The position numbers were made by a program, and so were the translations under genes. The notes below the pieces were generated by a model. It saw only the letters and a program-made list of their open reading frames with translations. It was not told the origin of the DNA and made no database searches. From positions 225,679,143 to 225,743,142 of the forward strand of contig CAKMRJ010005745.1 of NCBI GenBank assembly GCA_928212115.1: a stretch of DNA of 64,000 nt. The letters are read 5' to 3'. This DNA comes from Lactuca virosa (Eukaryota > Streptophyta > Magnoliopsida > Asterales > Asteraceae). Positions 22,844 to 33,559 of the stretch are shown here, piece by piece. Numbering within the stretch: the stretch's first letter is position 1; the number at the start of each line of letters is the position of its first letter.

Positions 22844-22937
22844 ATATATATATAGATAGATATATATAAGATATATATATATATATATATAGATATATAT
22901 ATATATAGATATATATATTATATATATATATATATAG
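22844..22937. repeat. (TA)n with GATA interruptions
   Basis: TA tract between the Mutator-like right terminus and the right arm of the bracket repeat. Confidence 0.85.
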
Positions 22938-23017
22938 TAATTCATTAAATTCATATGTATATGTATGGTAATTCATTAAATTCGTATAACAAATTCTTTT
23001 AGTAATTATTCATTAGA
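22938..23017 (-). repeat. Right arm of the 22-kb inverted repeat pair
   Basis: Reverse complement of 931-1007 with about one mismatch. Homology stops abruptly at 23017, as it does at 931 on the other side. Confidence 0.75.
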
Positions 23018-23462
23018 AACTGCATGTTCACGAACGTAAATGAACGAATGACCCCGTTGTTCATGTTTGTTTATTTAACTAAACAAAAAATATATCATGT
23101 TCAAGTTTGTTTGTTTATTAAATAAACAAACATTTTACCGAACAGTTACGAACAGTTTGACAAACGTTTGGTTCGTTTACAGCCATATGTTTTAGTTTGA
23201 ACATGATTCCATGAATGGTCTTAATTTTCATACGGATGTTTAAGACATAAGTTTCTAAAATTAAGATATTTTTGCATCAAGAATTTATTCATGTTCAATT
23301 ATCAATTTTATTTGTAGAATCTGGCCCACGAACACACGAACCCAAATCCGACCCACGAACCCACAAACCCAAATCTCACTCACGAACCCGCTAACATGTG
23401 AACCCGTATAAATAAGCGGGTTAACGGGTCATATATGGGTTTATGTTCCAAACCCGCCAACC
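23018..23462. repeat. Degenerate repeat rich in GTTCG and ACCCG units
   Basis: The first half has repeated 'acgaac/gttcgt' and 'tgtttgtttatttaa' motifs. The second half is an (ACCCG)-rich stretch with 'cccacgaaccc' and 'aacccgccaacccg'. It continues beyond the gypsy element at 32895-32970 ('acccgccaacccgct'), so the element inserted into this repeat. No coding frame. Confidence 0.6.
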
Positions 23463-23467
23463 CGTGA

Positions 23468-25457
23468 TGTAACATCCATAAAAAATCAAGCCAAATTTAA
23501 ACTTTTTAAAACATTTAGAAACCAACAGTTATTACAAATTTGTTTTCAAAACAATTCCATATCAGAGTATCCCAGAAACATAGTCATAAAAAGTGAGGAG
23601 CTGTACGATGACGCCTTTTCCTTCCCACGATCATCTGAGGTACATGAAACCAAAACCGAAACTGTAAGCCCGAAGCTTAGTGAGTTCCCCCGAAATACAG
23701 ATACATAACAAACAGTACACATAATAACGAAGTAATGGGTCACAGCTCTAGAGACTGGATTACCCCCTGAGCCCACAGTGTGAATCTGGCTCGCCTTCTG
23801 GGCCCAAAGCTCACATCTGCCTTGCCTCCAAGCCCACAACATAAGTCTGGTTTGCTTTCGAGCCCACATCCTATGACTGGCTTGCCCCCCTGTAGTCCTA
23901 CAACTAAAACATATCTGACTTGCCCTCAGTACGAGTCTGGCATACCACTTGGTCCTCAGCTCGTATCTGGTATGCTAATGAGTCCTCAGTATGAGTCTGG
24001 TATGCCTTCCAGGCTCTCAGCTCATATCTAGCATACTCCAGAGTTTGTTGGTCACTACACGAGACAGTTCAACCTGAACCCTACCCACACAACATGTCTA
24101 CATATACAACTAATAACACATACGGATAATCGAACAGTAAGACAGGTAGTCCTACAGATCTACCTAACTGGCATAGCAAACTAGAATGCATAATCATCTC
24201 ATATTCAACACGTAATCAACTACTGGGATATCGAATCCAATGGGCCGGCCTTGGTGCCTTAGTCCCCCTTAGTATAGTGAGGATAACTCAACTCTCAACT
24301 GACGAATCGAAGTGATAAACTCAAACTCTCGAACCACGCCCACGAACTCCACCACCTATATTTACCAAAAAATTATTTCCATAAATTTCCAATTTACTAA
24401 AATACCCCAGAATTCAACTAGTCAATCATTGGTCAAAGTCAAGGTCAACGGTCAAGGTCAACAGTCCATGTTGACCCGACTCGTCGAGTCTAGTTCACCG
24501 ACTCGTCGAGTCCTTCCTGAACTCGAGAAGTCGTGAAATCACCGGTTGACTCGTCGAGTTTCCCCGCAACTCGCCGAGTTCATGCATGTCTAAATGTCGG
24601 GAAAACCCTAGCTGACTCGTCGAGTCACCCTACTGACTCGCCGAGCCCATGCAGATGTCCTTGCATGACAATCTTCATCGGACTCGTCGAGTTGACCATG
24701 CAACTCGTTGAGTCCCTTCAGTCTTTTCTCCATTCAGATGTTTGTTAAGCCATTCCAAAGCTCCATAACGTAGATCTAAGCTCCTAGGGCATACTTCTTA
24801 CGTAAAGTTGCAAACTTTACGTACATGCAAGGTGCTAATGACTTAAATCAAGCTAAAGAAGAGGTTCTAGGCAAGGGAATTGCACTAGCATGCTAAAGAC
24901 TGAGACTTTATGATTGTAAGGGCCTATATGAGCCTAGATCTGAAGTTGCAACTTTCAATCTTGGTTCATCACTCGAAATGAAGCACCAATATGCCAAAAT
25001 GGCCCCAAAACTCAAATATGGTAGGATCTAGCTAGAAGAAGATCAAGGTAATGACTTGATACCTTCAAATGATGCTAAACTGGGGTAGACTTCAGATCTA
25101 CACACATTCCTTGCCTCAAACTTCTTGATCTTCAAGCTCCTTGCAACAAGATCTTCCTTCCAAACTTGAAAAATCACACTAAATGGGGCACACATACTAA
25201 TTACGGTTTCAGAGCTCAAAGGGACGGTGAGGGGAGGCCAATGATCCTTTAAATAGGGTGTGAAACCCCAAAAATTAGGGTTTCATCCTTCAGCTCCTAC
25301 TCGTCGAGTCTGTCCTCCGACTCGACGAGTCGGTCACTTACGATCCGCGACCAAAACTGTGCTTACTCGACGAGTCAGGGCATCCAACTCGTCGAGTCGA
25401 CCTTAAAAGTTGGAAATACAAGACTGAAAGTTTATATCTGAGTGTCGGGGCGTTACA
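23468..25457 (-). repeat. 3' LTR of the gypsy element
   Basis: 1990 bp. It contains about twelve copies of the palindrome ACTCGTCGAGT or variants (24475-24720 and 25300-25400). It also carries a block of imperfect ~45-bp repeats around 23755-24035 ('gtctggcttgcc', 'agcccaca'). Confidence 0.95.
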
Positions 25458-25470
25458 ATTCTCCCCCACT
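25458..25470 (-). other. Polypurine tract of the gypsy element
   Basis: Minus strand AGTGGGGGAGAAT directly upstream of the 3' LTR; primes plus-strand DNA synthesis. Confidence 0.85.
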
Positions 25471-25474
25471 TGAA

Positions 25475-25702
25475 CTAGACTTCGTCCTCGAAGTTTGTTG
25501 CGGTGAACAACTCTGGATAATGCTCCCGCATCTCAGCCTCCGACTCCCAAGTCCACTCGGATCCCCTCCAGTGCTCCCATTGTACCTTTACCAAAGGTAC
25601 TTCCTTGTTCCGTAGAACCTTTACTTTCCTTTCCAGAACCGCTACCGGCCTCTCGACATAATTCAGGCACTCATCGTCCTGAATATCGCCTAATGACACC
25701 AC
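25475..25702 (-). pseudogene. Gypsy chromodomain
   Basis: C-terminal chromodomain of the integrase, which in chromoviruses guides insertion to marked chromatin. The 75-residue frame includes YVERPVAVLERKVKVLR, VKVQWEHWRGSEWTWE and HYPELF, the usual aromatic cage region of plant chromovirus chromodomains. It lies downstream of the integrase core, from which it is separated by stops in the linker (25703-25996). Confidence 0.9.
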
Positions 25703-25996
25703 CGCCTCCTCATCTAGAACACACTTCCGTAGCTGGGAAACGTGGAAAGTACTAGGGATCTAACTAAGCTCCTCTAGTAACTCAAGTCTATATGCCACCT
25801 TGCCAACCCTTGCAATGATCCTGAACGGCCCATTGTATCGGAGACCCAGTTTCCCCCTCTTCCTGAAGCGGATCATACCCTTCTAGGGCGAGACCTCCAG
25901 GAGTACCATATCGCCAACCTGAAAGTCCAGCTCAGATCGACGCCTGTCAGCGTAACTCTTCTGCGGACTCTGTACGGTCTGCAGCCGCTGCCTAAT

Positions 25997-26952
25997 CTAT
26001 TGAATCATATTGGTAGTCTGCAGGACTACCTTGGTCCGACCCATCACCCTGTGACCCACCTCACCCCAACAGACTGGGGTGCGGCACCTCCGCCCATACA
26101 ACAGCTCATACGGTGGAGCACCAATGCTGGAGTGAAAGCTTTTGTTGTAGGAGAACTCTGCAAGGGGTAGGTAGGAGTCCCAGCTCCCACCGAAGTCAAT
26201 AACACAGGCTCTCAACATGTCCTCAAGAGTCTGTATAGTCCATTCACTCTGGCCGTCCGTCTGCGGATGATAGGCTGTATTGAAGTGCAGCCGCGTGCCC
26301 AGTTCCTCGTGGAACTTCTGCCAAAATCGGGAGGTAAACCGAACATCACGGTTTGAGATGATAGAGACCGGAACCCCATGGCGAGCGACGATCTTGCGTA
26401 TACACACATCAAGCAGCTTCTCGGCCGATGAGCTCTCCCGGATGGGCAGAAAATGAGCACTCTTGGTCAATCGATCAACGATGACCCAAATAGTGTTGAA
26501 CCCCTTCGCCGTTCTCGGTAGCTTGGTGATGAAGTCCATCGTGCTTTGTTCCCATTTCCACATGGAAATCTCCAGAGGTTGCAGCTTGCCATGCAGCCTC
26601 TGGTGCTCGGCCTTGACCATCATGCAGGTAAAGCACCTCTCAATATACCAAGCGATTTCTTGCTTCATGCACGGCCACCAGTAACTCAATCGCAAGTCCC
26701 GGTACATCTTGGTGGCCCCGGGTGAATAGAGAAGTGAGAATTATGAGCCTCCTCCAATATAGTCTGCCTGACCCCACCAGACATCGGAACCCAGACCCGA
26801 CCGCAACGGGTCAATAATCCCCGACTGTCCTGCACAAACTGGGTATTCTCACCCCTGATCCTCTCAAGTTTCCAGTTCTCCTGACGCATACCCTCAGCGT
26901 AGGCTTCCCTGATCAACCCCCCAAGTGGAGAATCCACTGAATGCTCATGCAT
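25997..26952 (-). pseudogene. Gypsy integrase
   Basis: The zinc-binding N-terminus (26952-26686; HNSHFSIHPG) is shifted in frame from the catalytic core (26707-25997). The core contains STMDFITKLP with the first acidic residue and QTDGQSEWTIQTLEDMLR with the glutamate. The middle motif reads ISNRDVRFTS where the family has SDR, so the second catalytic Asp is replaced by Asn. That change alone should inactivate strand transfer. The GKLQPLEISMWKWEQ stretch is typical of this clade. Confidence 0.93.
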
Positions 26953-28361
26953 GTCACTGGTGTAGAAGATTCAGCTGACATGTGGCTCAGAGCGTCTACA
27001 ACCACATTCACTTTACCTGGGTGGTAAAGTATCTCACAGTCGTAGTCCTTGACTACATCTAGCCATCTGTGCTGTCTCCTATTCAGGTTCGACTGATCCA
27101 CGATGTGTCTCAGGCTCTTGTGGTCCGTGTAGATGGTACAGCGGACCCCATAGAGGTAATATCTCCAAATCTTGAGAGCGAATACCACTACTCCCAACTC
27201 CAGATCATGAGTAGGGTATCTCGTCTCATGCGGCTTCAACTGTCGCGATGAATAAGCTATCACTCGTCCCATCTGCATGAGGACGGCTCCTAGTCCTGTG
27301 ATGGATGCATCACAGAACACCACAAAATCCTTAACTCCCTCTGGAAGAGTCAAGACTGGAGCCTCGCATAGTCGCTGTCTTAGGGTCTCAAACGCCCTCT
27401 GCTGCTCAGGGCCCCACCGGAAATCCACCCCCTTCCTCGTCAGATGAGTGAGAGGTACTGCAATCTTGGAGAAATCATGTATGAATCTCTGGTAGTACCT
27501 TGCTAATCTCAAGAATCTCCTGATGTCTGAGGGAGATTTTGGAACCTCCCACTGCATAACCGCCTCGATTTTGGCCGGATCGACCAAAATCCCCTCCTGG
27601 TTAACTAGGTGTCCCAGGAACTGGACCTCTCGTAACCAAAACTCGCATTTCAAGAACTTGGCATAAAGCCGTTGTTGCCTCAAAACTCCCAACAACTCCC
27701 GCAGATGCTCCTCATGCTGCTCTCGGGTCTTGGAATACACCAAGATATCATCGATAAACACTATGACCGAGCGATCGAGCATCGGTCTGTCGACCCGATT
27801 CATCAGGTCCATGAAGACTGCTGGCGCGTTGGTGAGCCCAAACGGCATCACCACGAACTCATAATGTCCATAACAAGTTCGGAATGCGGTCTTCTCTACG
27901 TCCTCCTCCCTGACCCTTACCTGATGGTACCCGAACCTCAGGTCTATCTTGGAGAACCAAGATGGTCCCTGCAACAGATCGAAAAGATCATCTATCCTCA
28001 GGAGTGGATAACGGTTTTTCACCGTTAACTTTTTCAACTCCCCGTAGTCGATGCACATCCGATGTGAACCATTCTTCTTCCTGACGAAGAGTATCGGCGC
28101 TCTCCACGGTGAACTACTCGGACGAATGAACTGCTTCCCCAACAGTTCCTACAGCTGTGATAACAGCTCATGCATCTCTGGTGGTGCCAACAGGTACGAC
28201 GCCTTGGCGATAGGGGCCGCACCTGGCACTAGGTCAATCCAAAACTCGACCTGCCTCTCCGGAGGCACTCCGGGTAACTCCTCCGGGAACACATCAGCAA
28301 ACTCCTTGACCACCGGAACCTCTGAAATTGAAACCTGATCTCTGGCCCACGTATCTACCAC
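26913..28361 (-). pseudogene. Gypsy reverse transcriptase and RNase H
   Basis: RT copies element RNA into DNA; RNase H removes the template RNA. The open segment 28142-26913 (409 aa) shows FSKIDLRFGYHQVRV, FGLTNAPA and VFIDDILVYSKT with both catalytic aspartates. It is followed by RNase H (FCDASITGLGAVLMQ, IYTDHKSLRHI). The preceding segment 28361-28149 carries the protease-RT linker (EFADVFPEELPGVPPERQVE). A stop near 28146 separates it from RT. The RT catalytic residues themselves look intact. Confidence 0.95.
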
Positions 28362-28802
28362 TTACGCTACATAACCCACACACTCGTGCTGAATGTACTT
28401 CCGAGCCCTGTTAGTCGAACAAAACCCTGATCCCAACCTAGTGCCCTCACCATAAACAATCAGTTCTCTCCGACTTGGGGTTCGAACTACAACTCGCTGA
28501 CCCTCGCAGTTGATCATGGCACCTAAACGACTAAGCCAGTCCATACCCACGATCACACATACCTCCCCCATAGGAATCAGAATCAGGTCTATCGGAAAAG
28601 ATACTCCGAAAATCTCCAATACGCAACCCTGATAGACCGAAGAAGCGGAAATCCTGTGTTCGTTGGCAATGGAGACTCGCAACAGACACTCTAACTCTCT
28701 CACTGGCAACCCAAACTCCCTACTAAAATTATGAGAGACAAACGACCGACTCACCCCCAAGTCAAATAACACCGAAGCAGGTAAGGAGTTCACTAAAAAC
28801 AT
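28362..28802 (-). pseudogene. Gypsy aspartic protease
   Basis: Retropepsin-like domain that cleaves the polyprotein. The frame starts MFLVNSLPASVLFDLGVSRS, where the active-site triplet expected as DSG reads DLG. A later IVGMDWLSRLGA motif is typical of this clade. The start coincides with the acceptor of the proposed intron at 28805-28871. The Ser-to-Leu change at the active site probably weakens or abolishes activity. Confidence 0.9.
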
Positions 28803-28804
28803 AC

Positions 28805-28871
28805 CTAATCACAGGTACAACATATAAGCATAAAACATATATAATCAATAAGATAAGGGATAGAAACATAC
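28805..28871 (-). other. Candidate 67-nt intron between gag and protease
   Basis: On the minus strand an AT-rich 67-nt segment starts GTATGTTTCT and ends GTGATTAG. Joining its flanks gives ...VVA-GMFLVNS..., the continuous gag-protease reading seen in this clade as I recall it. Unspliced, the gag frame ends about 40 nt downstream of the segment. 67 is not a multiple of three, so splicing would switch the frame from Gag to Gag-Pol. Seen only in sequence; transcript data would decide. Confidence 0.55.
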
Positions 28872-30117
28872 CAGCAACCACATCCGGTGTTGCTTTGGCC
28901 TCCTCGGCTGTAAGCTGGAAGGCGCGTCCCTGGGCCCTCGGGGGCACTGCTCGACCATGACTCCCGTCAGTAATCCTCAATGTAGCTGGTGCGGGGGTCT
29001 GCGCCGGCTTAGCGGCGAGCAACGGGCAGTTGGCCTTCACATAGCCAATCTGCTCACAGTGGTAACATAACCTCACACTCGGAACTGGGGCAGGTTGGCG
29101 ATAATCCTTCGCATAATGCCCCTCCTTGCCACACTTGCGGCACCCGCTACCTGATCGACAAACTCTAGAATGACCCTTTCCGCACTTTCCACAAGTGCAG
29201 CCATGCTGACCTCCAGTCCTAGTATCATTGGTCTTGGACCGCTTCGGCGCAGGCTGTGACTGCGCCGGGGCCCGCTTCTACTCTCCTAACTATAACTGAA
29301 TCTCCATATCACACCACCTGGCGGCCTCCTGTAAATCCAGCAAAGTGTCACATCGCTGGGTAGCAACAAACTGTCGGATATCAGTCTTGAGCATGCTCAG
29401 ATAAAGTATCATCTAAGCCTGCTCGGAAGCAAACTTCGGGCAAAAAATTGCCCTCTCCGTGAACATACGGGTGATCTCGGTCACGGTGTCACCCTCCTGC
29501 CTCAACTCCAAAAACTCCTGAGCTAGACACTCCCGCTCGACCCATGGAATATAACGAGCGCGAAATATATCCCTGAACTGCTCCCAAGTAACAGCAACTC
29601 TCTGATCATCCGAATAAGACCCTGTCATCAGTCTCCACCAGTCCTTTGCCTTGGACCTCAACAGGTTCAGGGCACATCTGATCTTCTGGTCACTAGGACA
29701 TGAGCACGTGAAGAAACAGCCCTCCACGTCAGACAGCTACCTCATGGCTCTGATCAGATCCTGAGTACCATCAAATGTTGGGGGCTTCGTGTTATCGAAG
29801 TCCCGGTACTGAAAAGCTCTGCCAGCTCCTCCCCCTGCCGCTGTTACAACCATTGTAGCTGCTGCGGCGGCCGCCTCAGCTAGGGCTGCATATATGTCGT
29901 CAAAATACTCCATTATAACGGTCTTAATAGACCTAAACATCTCCGAAATCTGACCCCGGACGATCCCGGCCACCTCCTCGCGGATGATCTCCCTGACACG
30001 ATCCTCTGTCAACGCTGGTACACCCTGGCCGATAATCTCAGGCTCTGTCGGAGCACCCTGATCACCCTGCCCTGATCCCGATCCAGATCCGGTCACAAAA
30101 CGCCTCGTAACCACCAT
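28872..30117 (-). pseudogene. Gypsy gag with zinc knuckles
   Basis: Gag forms the particle that packages element RNA. The frame opens at 30117 (MVVTRRFVTGSGSGSGQ), meets a TAG near 29737 and another near 29413, and carries the retrotransposon-gag core (LRSKAKDWWRLMTGSYS, WEQFRDIFRARYIP). Two or more zinc knuckles follow. CRKCGKEGHYAKDY lacks the last Cys, and CYHCEQIGYVKANC has Tyr for the His. The stops fall where the family usually has Trp. The pattern fits C-to-T decay. The last exon part ends VVAG at the proposed intron. Confidence 0.93.
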
Positions 30118-30886
30118 ATTAAAAATATACCAGGAAGATATCAGATAATCCGCACAAATAAGAGGGAACCAACTCCCAACTAAGCCCTAGGGATTGTGAC
30201 TTCCTTGCTATGCGTATGGGTCCTGTGCTTTTAGTAGTACAGGCCCATACTACCTTCTACACCTACCCATATTTTTCTCAAGTATCATCATAATACCCTA
30301 ACAACATACATATAGATGGTGATTGCTCAATCCCCACTCCTAGAGGAAAGCTAACTATCTCATGACTGGTCTACTGACCTCGCACAACTCAACCATCCAT
30401 GAAACTTCCACCAACCCTGCAGCACTAGTGTATGCCAGTCATACATAACGCTGGACCCTATAGACTTTCAAATACCTGATCCTACACTAAGCCCTTCATC
30501 AAACAAGAACAGGAAATAAGGCCAAACCAAACATTCTTAGGCTATAAGATCTTAATTTTGTACGACCGTGATGCACACACTAAGCAACTACAGTAATGAT
30601 GTAAATTTCATATAGTGAAAACCCTAGGCTACCAGGCATCATATAATCAGGCAATTCTATCGTGCAATTCTTGAAGATCCCTAGCCTAGTACTAGCATGT
30701 TGTTCTAAGATATCACAATATCAATAACTTTATGGTATTTTGGGGTCTACTTACTGGCTCCGGCTGATCGTACACTCTGCATCCTCCTTTAGTATTTTGA
30801 AAACCATTTAAAAAGTCATTTTGAAAATCCTTTCCTTGATTTGAGACTGGATTCACACGAGTGTTCCTCCAATTCACTCAAACCAA
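30118..30886 (-). other. Gypsy 5' leader
   Basis: Non-coding leader between primer site and gag. It holds the conserved hairpin at 30233-30254. The block 30195-30290 is homologous to 60070-60175 in the second gypsy element. Confidence 0.75.
30233..30254 (-). promoter_or_regulatory. Leader hairpin with GGCC loop (candidate RNA dimerisation/packaging signal)
   Basis: The sense (minus) strand folds as GGTAGTA / TACTACT with one G-U pair, and the loop TGGGCCTG has palindromic GGCC. The related element at 60111-60132 has the same stem with GGTAGTA / TACTACC and the loop GAGGCCTA. A palindromic loop on a leader hairpin resembles retroviral kissing-loop dimerisation sites; that function is inferred only. 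Confidence 0.5.
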
Positions 30887-30899
30887 GGCTCTGATACCA
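30887..30899 (-). other. Primer binding site (initiator Met tRNA) of the gypsy element
   Basis: Minus strand TGGTATCAGAGCC, three bases inside the 5' LTR. It matches the 3' end complement of initiator methionine tRNA used by most plant LTR elements. Confidence 0.9.
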
Positions 30900-30902
30900 A
30901 CT

Positions 30903-32889
30903 TGTAACATCCATAAAAATCAAGCCAAATTTAAACTTTTTAAAACATTTAGAAACCAACAGTTATTACAAATTTGTTTTCAAAATAATTCCATATCAGG
31001 GTATCCTAGAAACATAGTCATAAAAAGTGAGAAACTGTACGATCACGCCTTTTCCTTCCCGCGATCATCTGAGGTACCTGAAACCAAAACTGAAACTGTA
31101 AGCCCGAAGCTTAGTGAGTTCCCCCAAAATACTGATACATAACAAACAGTACACATAATAACAACATTTAATGGGTCTACAGCTCTATAGACTGGATTAC
31201 CCCCTGATCCCACAGTGTGAATCTGGCTTGCCTTCCGGGCCTACAGGTTACATCTGGCTTGCCTCCGAGCCCACAGGATAAGGTTGGTTTGCTTTCGAGC
31301 CCACAGCTTATGACTGGCTTGCCCCCTGTAGTCCTACAACTGAAACATATCTAACTTGCCCTTAGTACGAGTCTGGCATACCACTTGGTCCTCAGCTCGT
31401 ATCTGGTATGCTGGTGAGTCCTCAGTATGAGTCTGGTATGCCTTACCGGCCCTCAGCTCATATCTGGCATACTCCAGAGTTTGTTGCTCACTGCACGAGA
31501 CAGTGCAACCTCAACCCTACCCACACAACATGTCTACATATACAGCTAATAATGCATACGGATAATCAAATAGTAACACATGTAGTCCTACATACCTACC
31601 TAACTGGCATAAAAAAATAGCATGCATAATCATCTCATATTCAACACGTAATCAACTACTGGGATATCGAGTCCAATGGGCCGACCTTGGTGCCTTAGAC
31701 CCCTTAGTATAGTGAGGATAACTCACCTCTCAACTGACGAATTGAAGTGATAAACTCAAACTCTCGAACCACGGCCACGAACTCCACCACCAATATTTAC
31801 CACAAAATCGTTTCCATAAATTTCCAATTTACCAAAATACCCCAGAAGTCAACTAGTCAATCCTTGGTCAAAGTCAAGGTCAACAGTCCATGTTGACCCG
31901 ACTCATCGAGTGTAGTTCACCGACTCGTCGAGTCCTTCCTGAACTCGAGAATTCGTGAAATCCCCGGTTGACTCGTCGAGTTTCCCTGCAACTAGCCGAG
32001 TTCATGCATTTCCAAATGTCGGGAAAACCCTAGTTGACTCGCTGAGTCACCCTACTGACTCGCTGAGTCCATGCAGAAGTCCTTGCACGACAATCTTTAT
32101 CGGACTCGTCGAGTTGATCATGCAACTCGTCGAGTCCCTTCAGTCTTTTCTCCATTCAGATGCTTTTTAAGCCATTCCAAAGCTCCATAACATAGATCTA
32201 AGCTCCTAGGGCATACTTCTTACGTAAAGTTGCAAACTTTACGTACATGCAAGGTGCTAATGAATTAAATCAAGCGAAAGAGGAGGTTCTAGGCAAAGGA
32301 ATTACACTAGCATGCTAAAGACTAATACTTTATGATTGTAAGGGCCAAGATGAGCCTAGATCTGAAGTTGCAACTTCAGATCTTGGTTCATCACTCGAAA
32401 TGAAGCACCAATATGCCAAAATGGCCCCAAAACTCAAATATAGAAGGATCTAGCTAGAAGAAGATCAAGTTAATGACTTGATACCTTCAAATGATGCTAA
32501 ACTGGGGTAAACTTCAGATCTACACACGTTCCTTACCTCAAACTTCTTCATCTTCAAGCTCCTTGCAACAAGATCTTCCTTCCAAACTTGAAAAATCACA
32601 CTAAATGGGGCTCACACGCGAATTAGGGTTTCAGAGCTCAAGGGGACGGTGAGGGGAGGCCAAGGGAGGCTATTGATCCTTTAAATAGGGTGTGAAACCC
32701 CGAAAATTAGGGTTTCATCCTTCAGCTCCTACTCGTCGAGTCTGTCCTCCGACTCGACGAGTTGGTCTATTAAGATCCACGACCAAAATCGTGCCTAATC
32801 GACGAGTCAGGGCATCCAACTCGTCGAGTCGACCTTAAAAGTTGGAAATACAAGACTGAAAGTTTATACTTGAGAGTTGGGGCGTTACA
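30903..32889 (-). repeat. 5' LTR of the gypsy element
   Basis: 1987 bp, nearly identical to 23468-25457. Several ACTCGTCGAGT units have decayed to ACTCATCGAGT or ACTCGCTGAGT, i.e. CpG to TpG/CpA changes. Confidence 0.95.
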
Positions 32890-32894
32890 CGTGA

Positions 32895-32985
32895 CCTATG
32901 TAATTAAATGGGTCGTGTTCGGTTTGGTATATTTTGACCCGCCAACCCGCTACCCGCTAACCCGAACACAACACGATTGTCAGGC
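32895..32985. repeat. Continuation of the ACCCG-rich repeat
   Basis: Matches the style of 23340-23462 and is its other half, split by the gypsy insertion. Confidence 0.6.
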
Positions 32986-33410
32986 CTAAGGGGACAGCCT
33001 AGTTCTCCAAAAGAGTAAGTTGACTTTGATAGGAACAAGTTCACACCAATGAGTGGGTATGTCACCGTGCTCCTGATACGTGTCATCAGTGAGTAAATGA
33101 AGGGATCTCATATTGAACCTTGCATCATCCTCTAACTTCCCATTTCCAGCCACCACGACCATAAGAAAATATGTCATCTAAATCAATCTTATACAAATCA
33201 TGGGCCCGATTAAGGTGGTTAATGTAATGACACCCCAAACCACCCCTCTTGTGGGAATCAGAGCAATTGCAGCCAAGGCTGCCATTAGCTCCATGAAACG
33301 TTGTAATCATCTCAGTCCAAATCCTCGTATTATCTCTCCTCGAGGCCCATCACCATTTACAAAGTAAAGAGAGGCTTTGCTTTTCATTACATTCCCCCAC
33401 AAAATCCCAA
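32986..33410 (-). pseudogene. LINE reverse-transcriptase C-terminal fragment, copy 1
   Basis: Minus-strand frames 33310-33125 and 33177-32986 resemble the region after RT and the zf-RVT domain of plant non-LTR retrotransposons. Diagnostic pieces are WTEMITTFHGANG, GCHYINHLNRAHD and the later KVNLLFWRTRLS. Several frameshifts are present. A close copy lies at 49038-49335. The fragment has no 5' part or poly-A tail here, and belongs to the segmental duplication split by the copia element. Confidence 0.6.
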
Positions 33411-33415
33411 CTTTT

Positions 33416-33549
33416 TATTGGAGAATGATTTCCCTTGAATAACTTTATTAATCAATTGAATACTATATACATAAAGTAATGGGCTTATACGTACATACAA
33501 AAAGTCTAATCTAATGTGCTAAATAAAGGATACATAATATACATTAATA
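33416..33549 (-). repeat. 3' LTR of outer copia
   Basis: 134 bp, bounded by TATTGGAG and ATTAATA; a C-rich tract (polypurine on the minus strand) follows at 33550. Confidence 0.88.
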
Positions 33550-33559
33550 CCCCCCGCAG

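Larger units (their letters stand above)
23463..32894 (-). mobile_element. Ty3/gypsy chromovirus with TSD CGTGA
   Basis: A complete LTR retrotransposon in minus orientation. LTRs are 23468-25457 (1990 bp) and 30903-32889 (1987 bp), both TG...CA in outline. Target duplications CGTGA lie at 23463-23467 and 32890-32894. The primer binding site is next to the right LTR and the polypurine tract next to the left one. Domain order on the minus strand is gag, zinc knuckles, protease, RT, RNase H, integrase, chromodomain, which defines a chromovirus. All domains carry stops, frameshifts or ligand changes, so it is a dead but structurally complete copy. Confidence 0.97.

Noticed and set aside
23780..24031. 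Open frames in the gypsy LTRs (also 24312-24748, 31408-31620, 31955-32170)
   Set aside because: They lie in LTR sequence, are not conserved as proteins, and differ by frame between the two LTRs.
24470..25410. CRISPR-like array from the repeated ACTCGTCGAGT
   Set aside because: The units are short palindromes with irregular spacing inside a plant LTR; no cas genes and no spacer structure.
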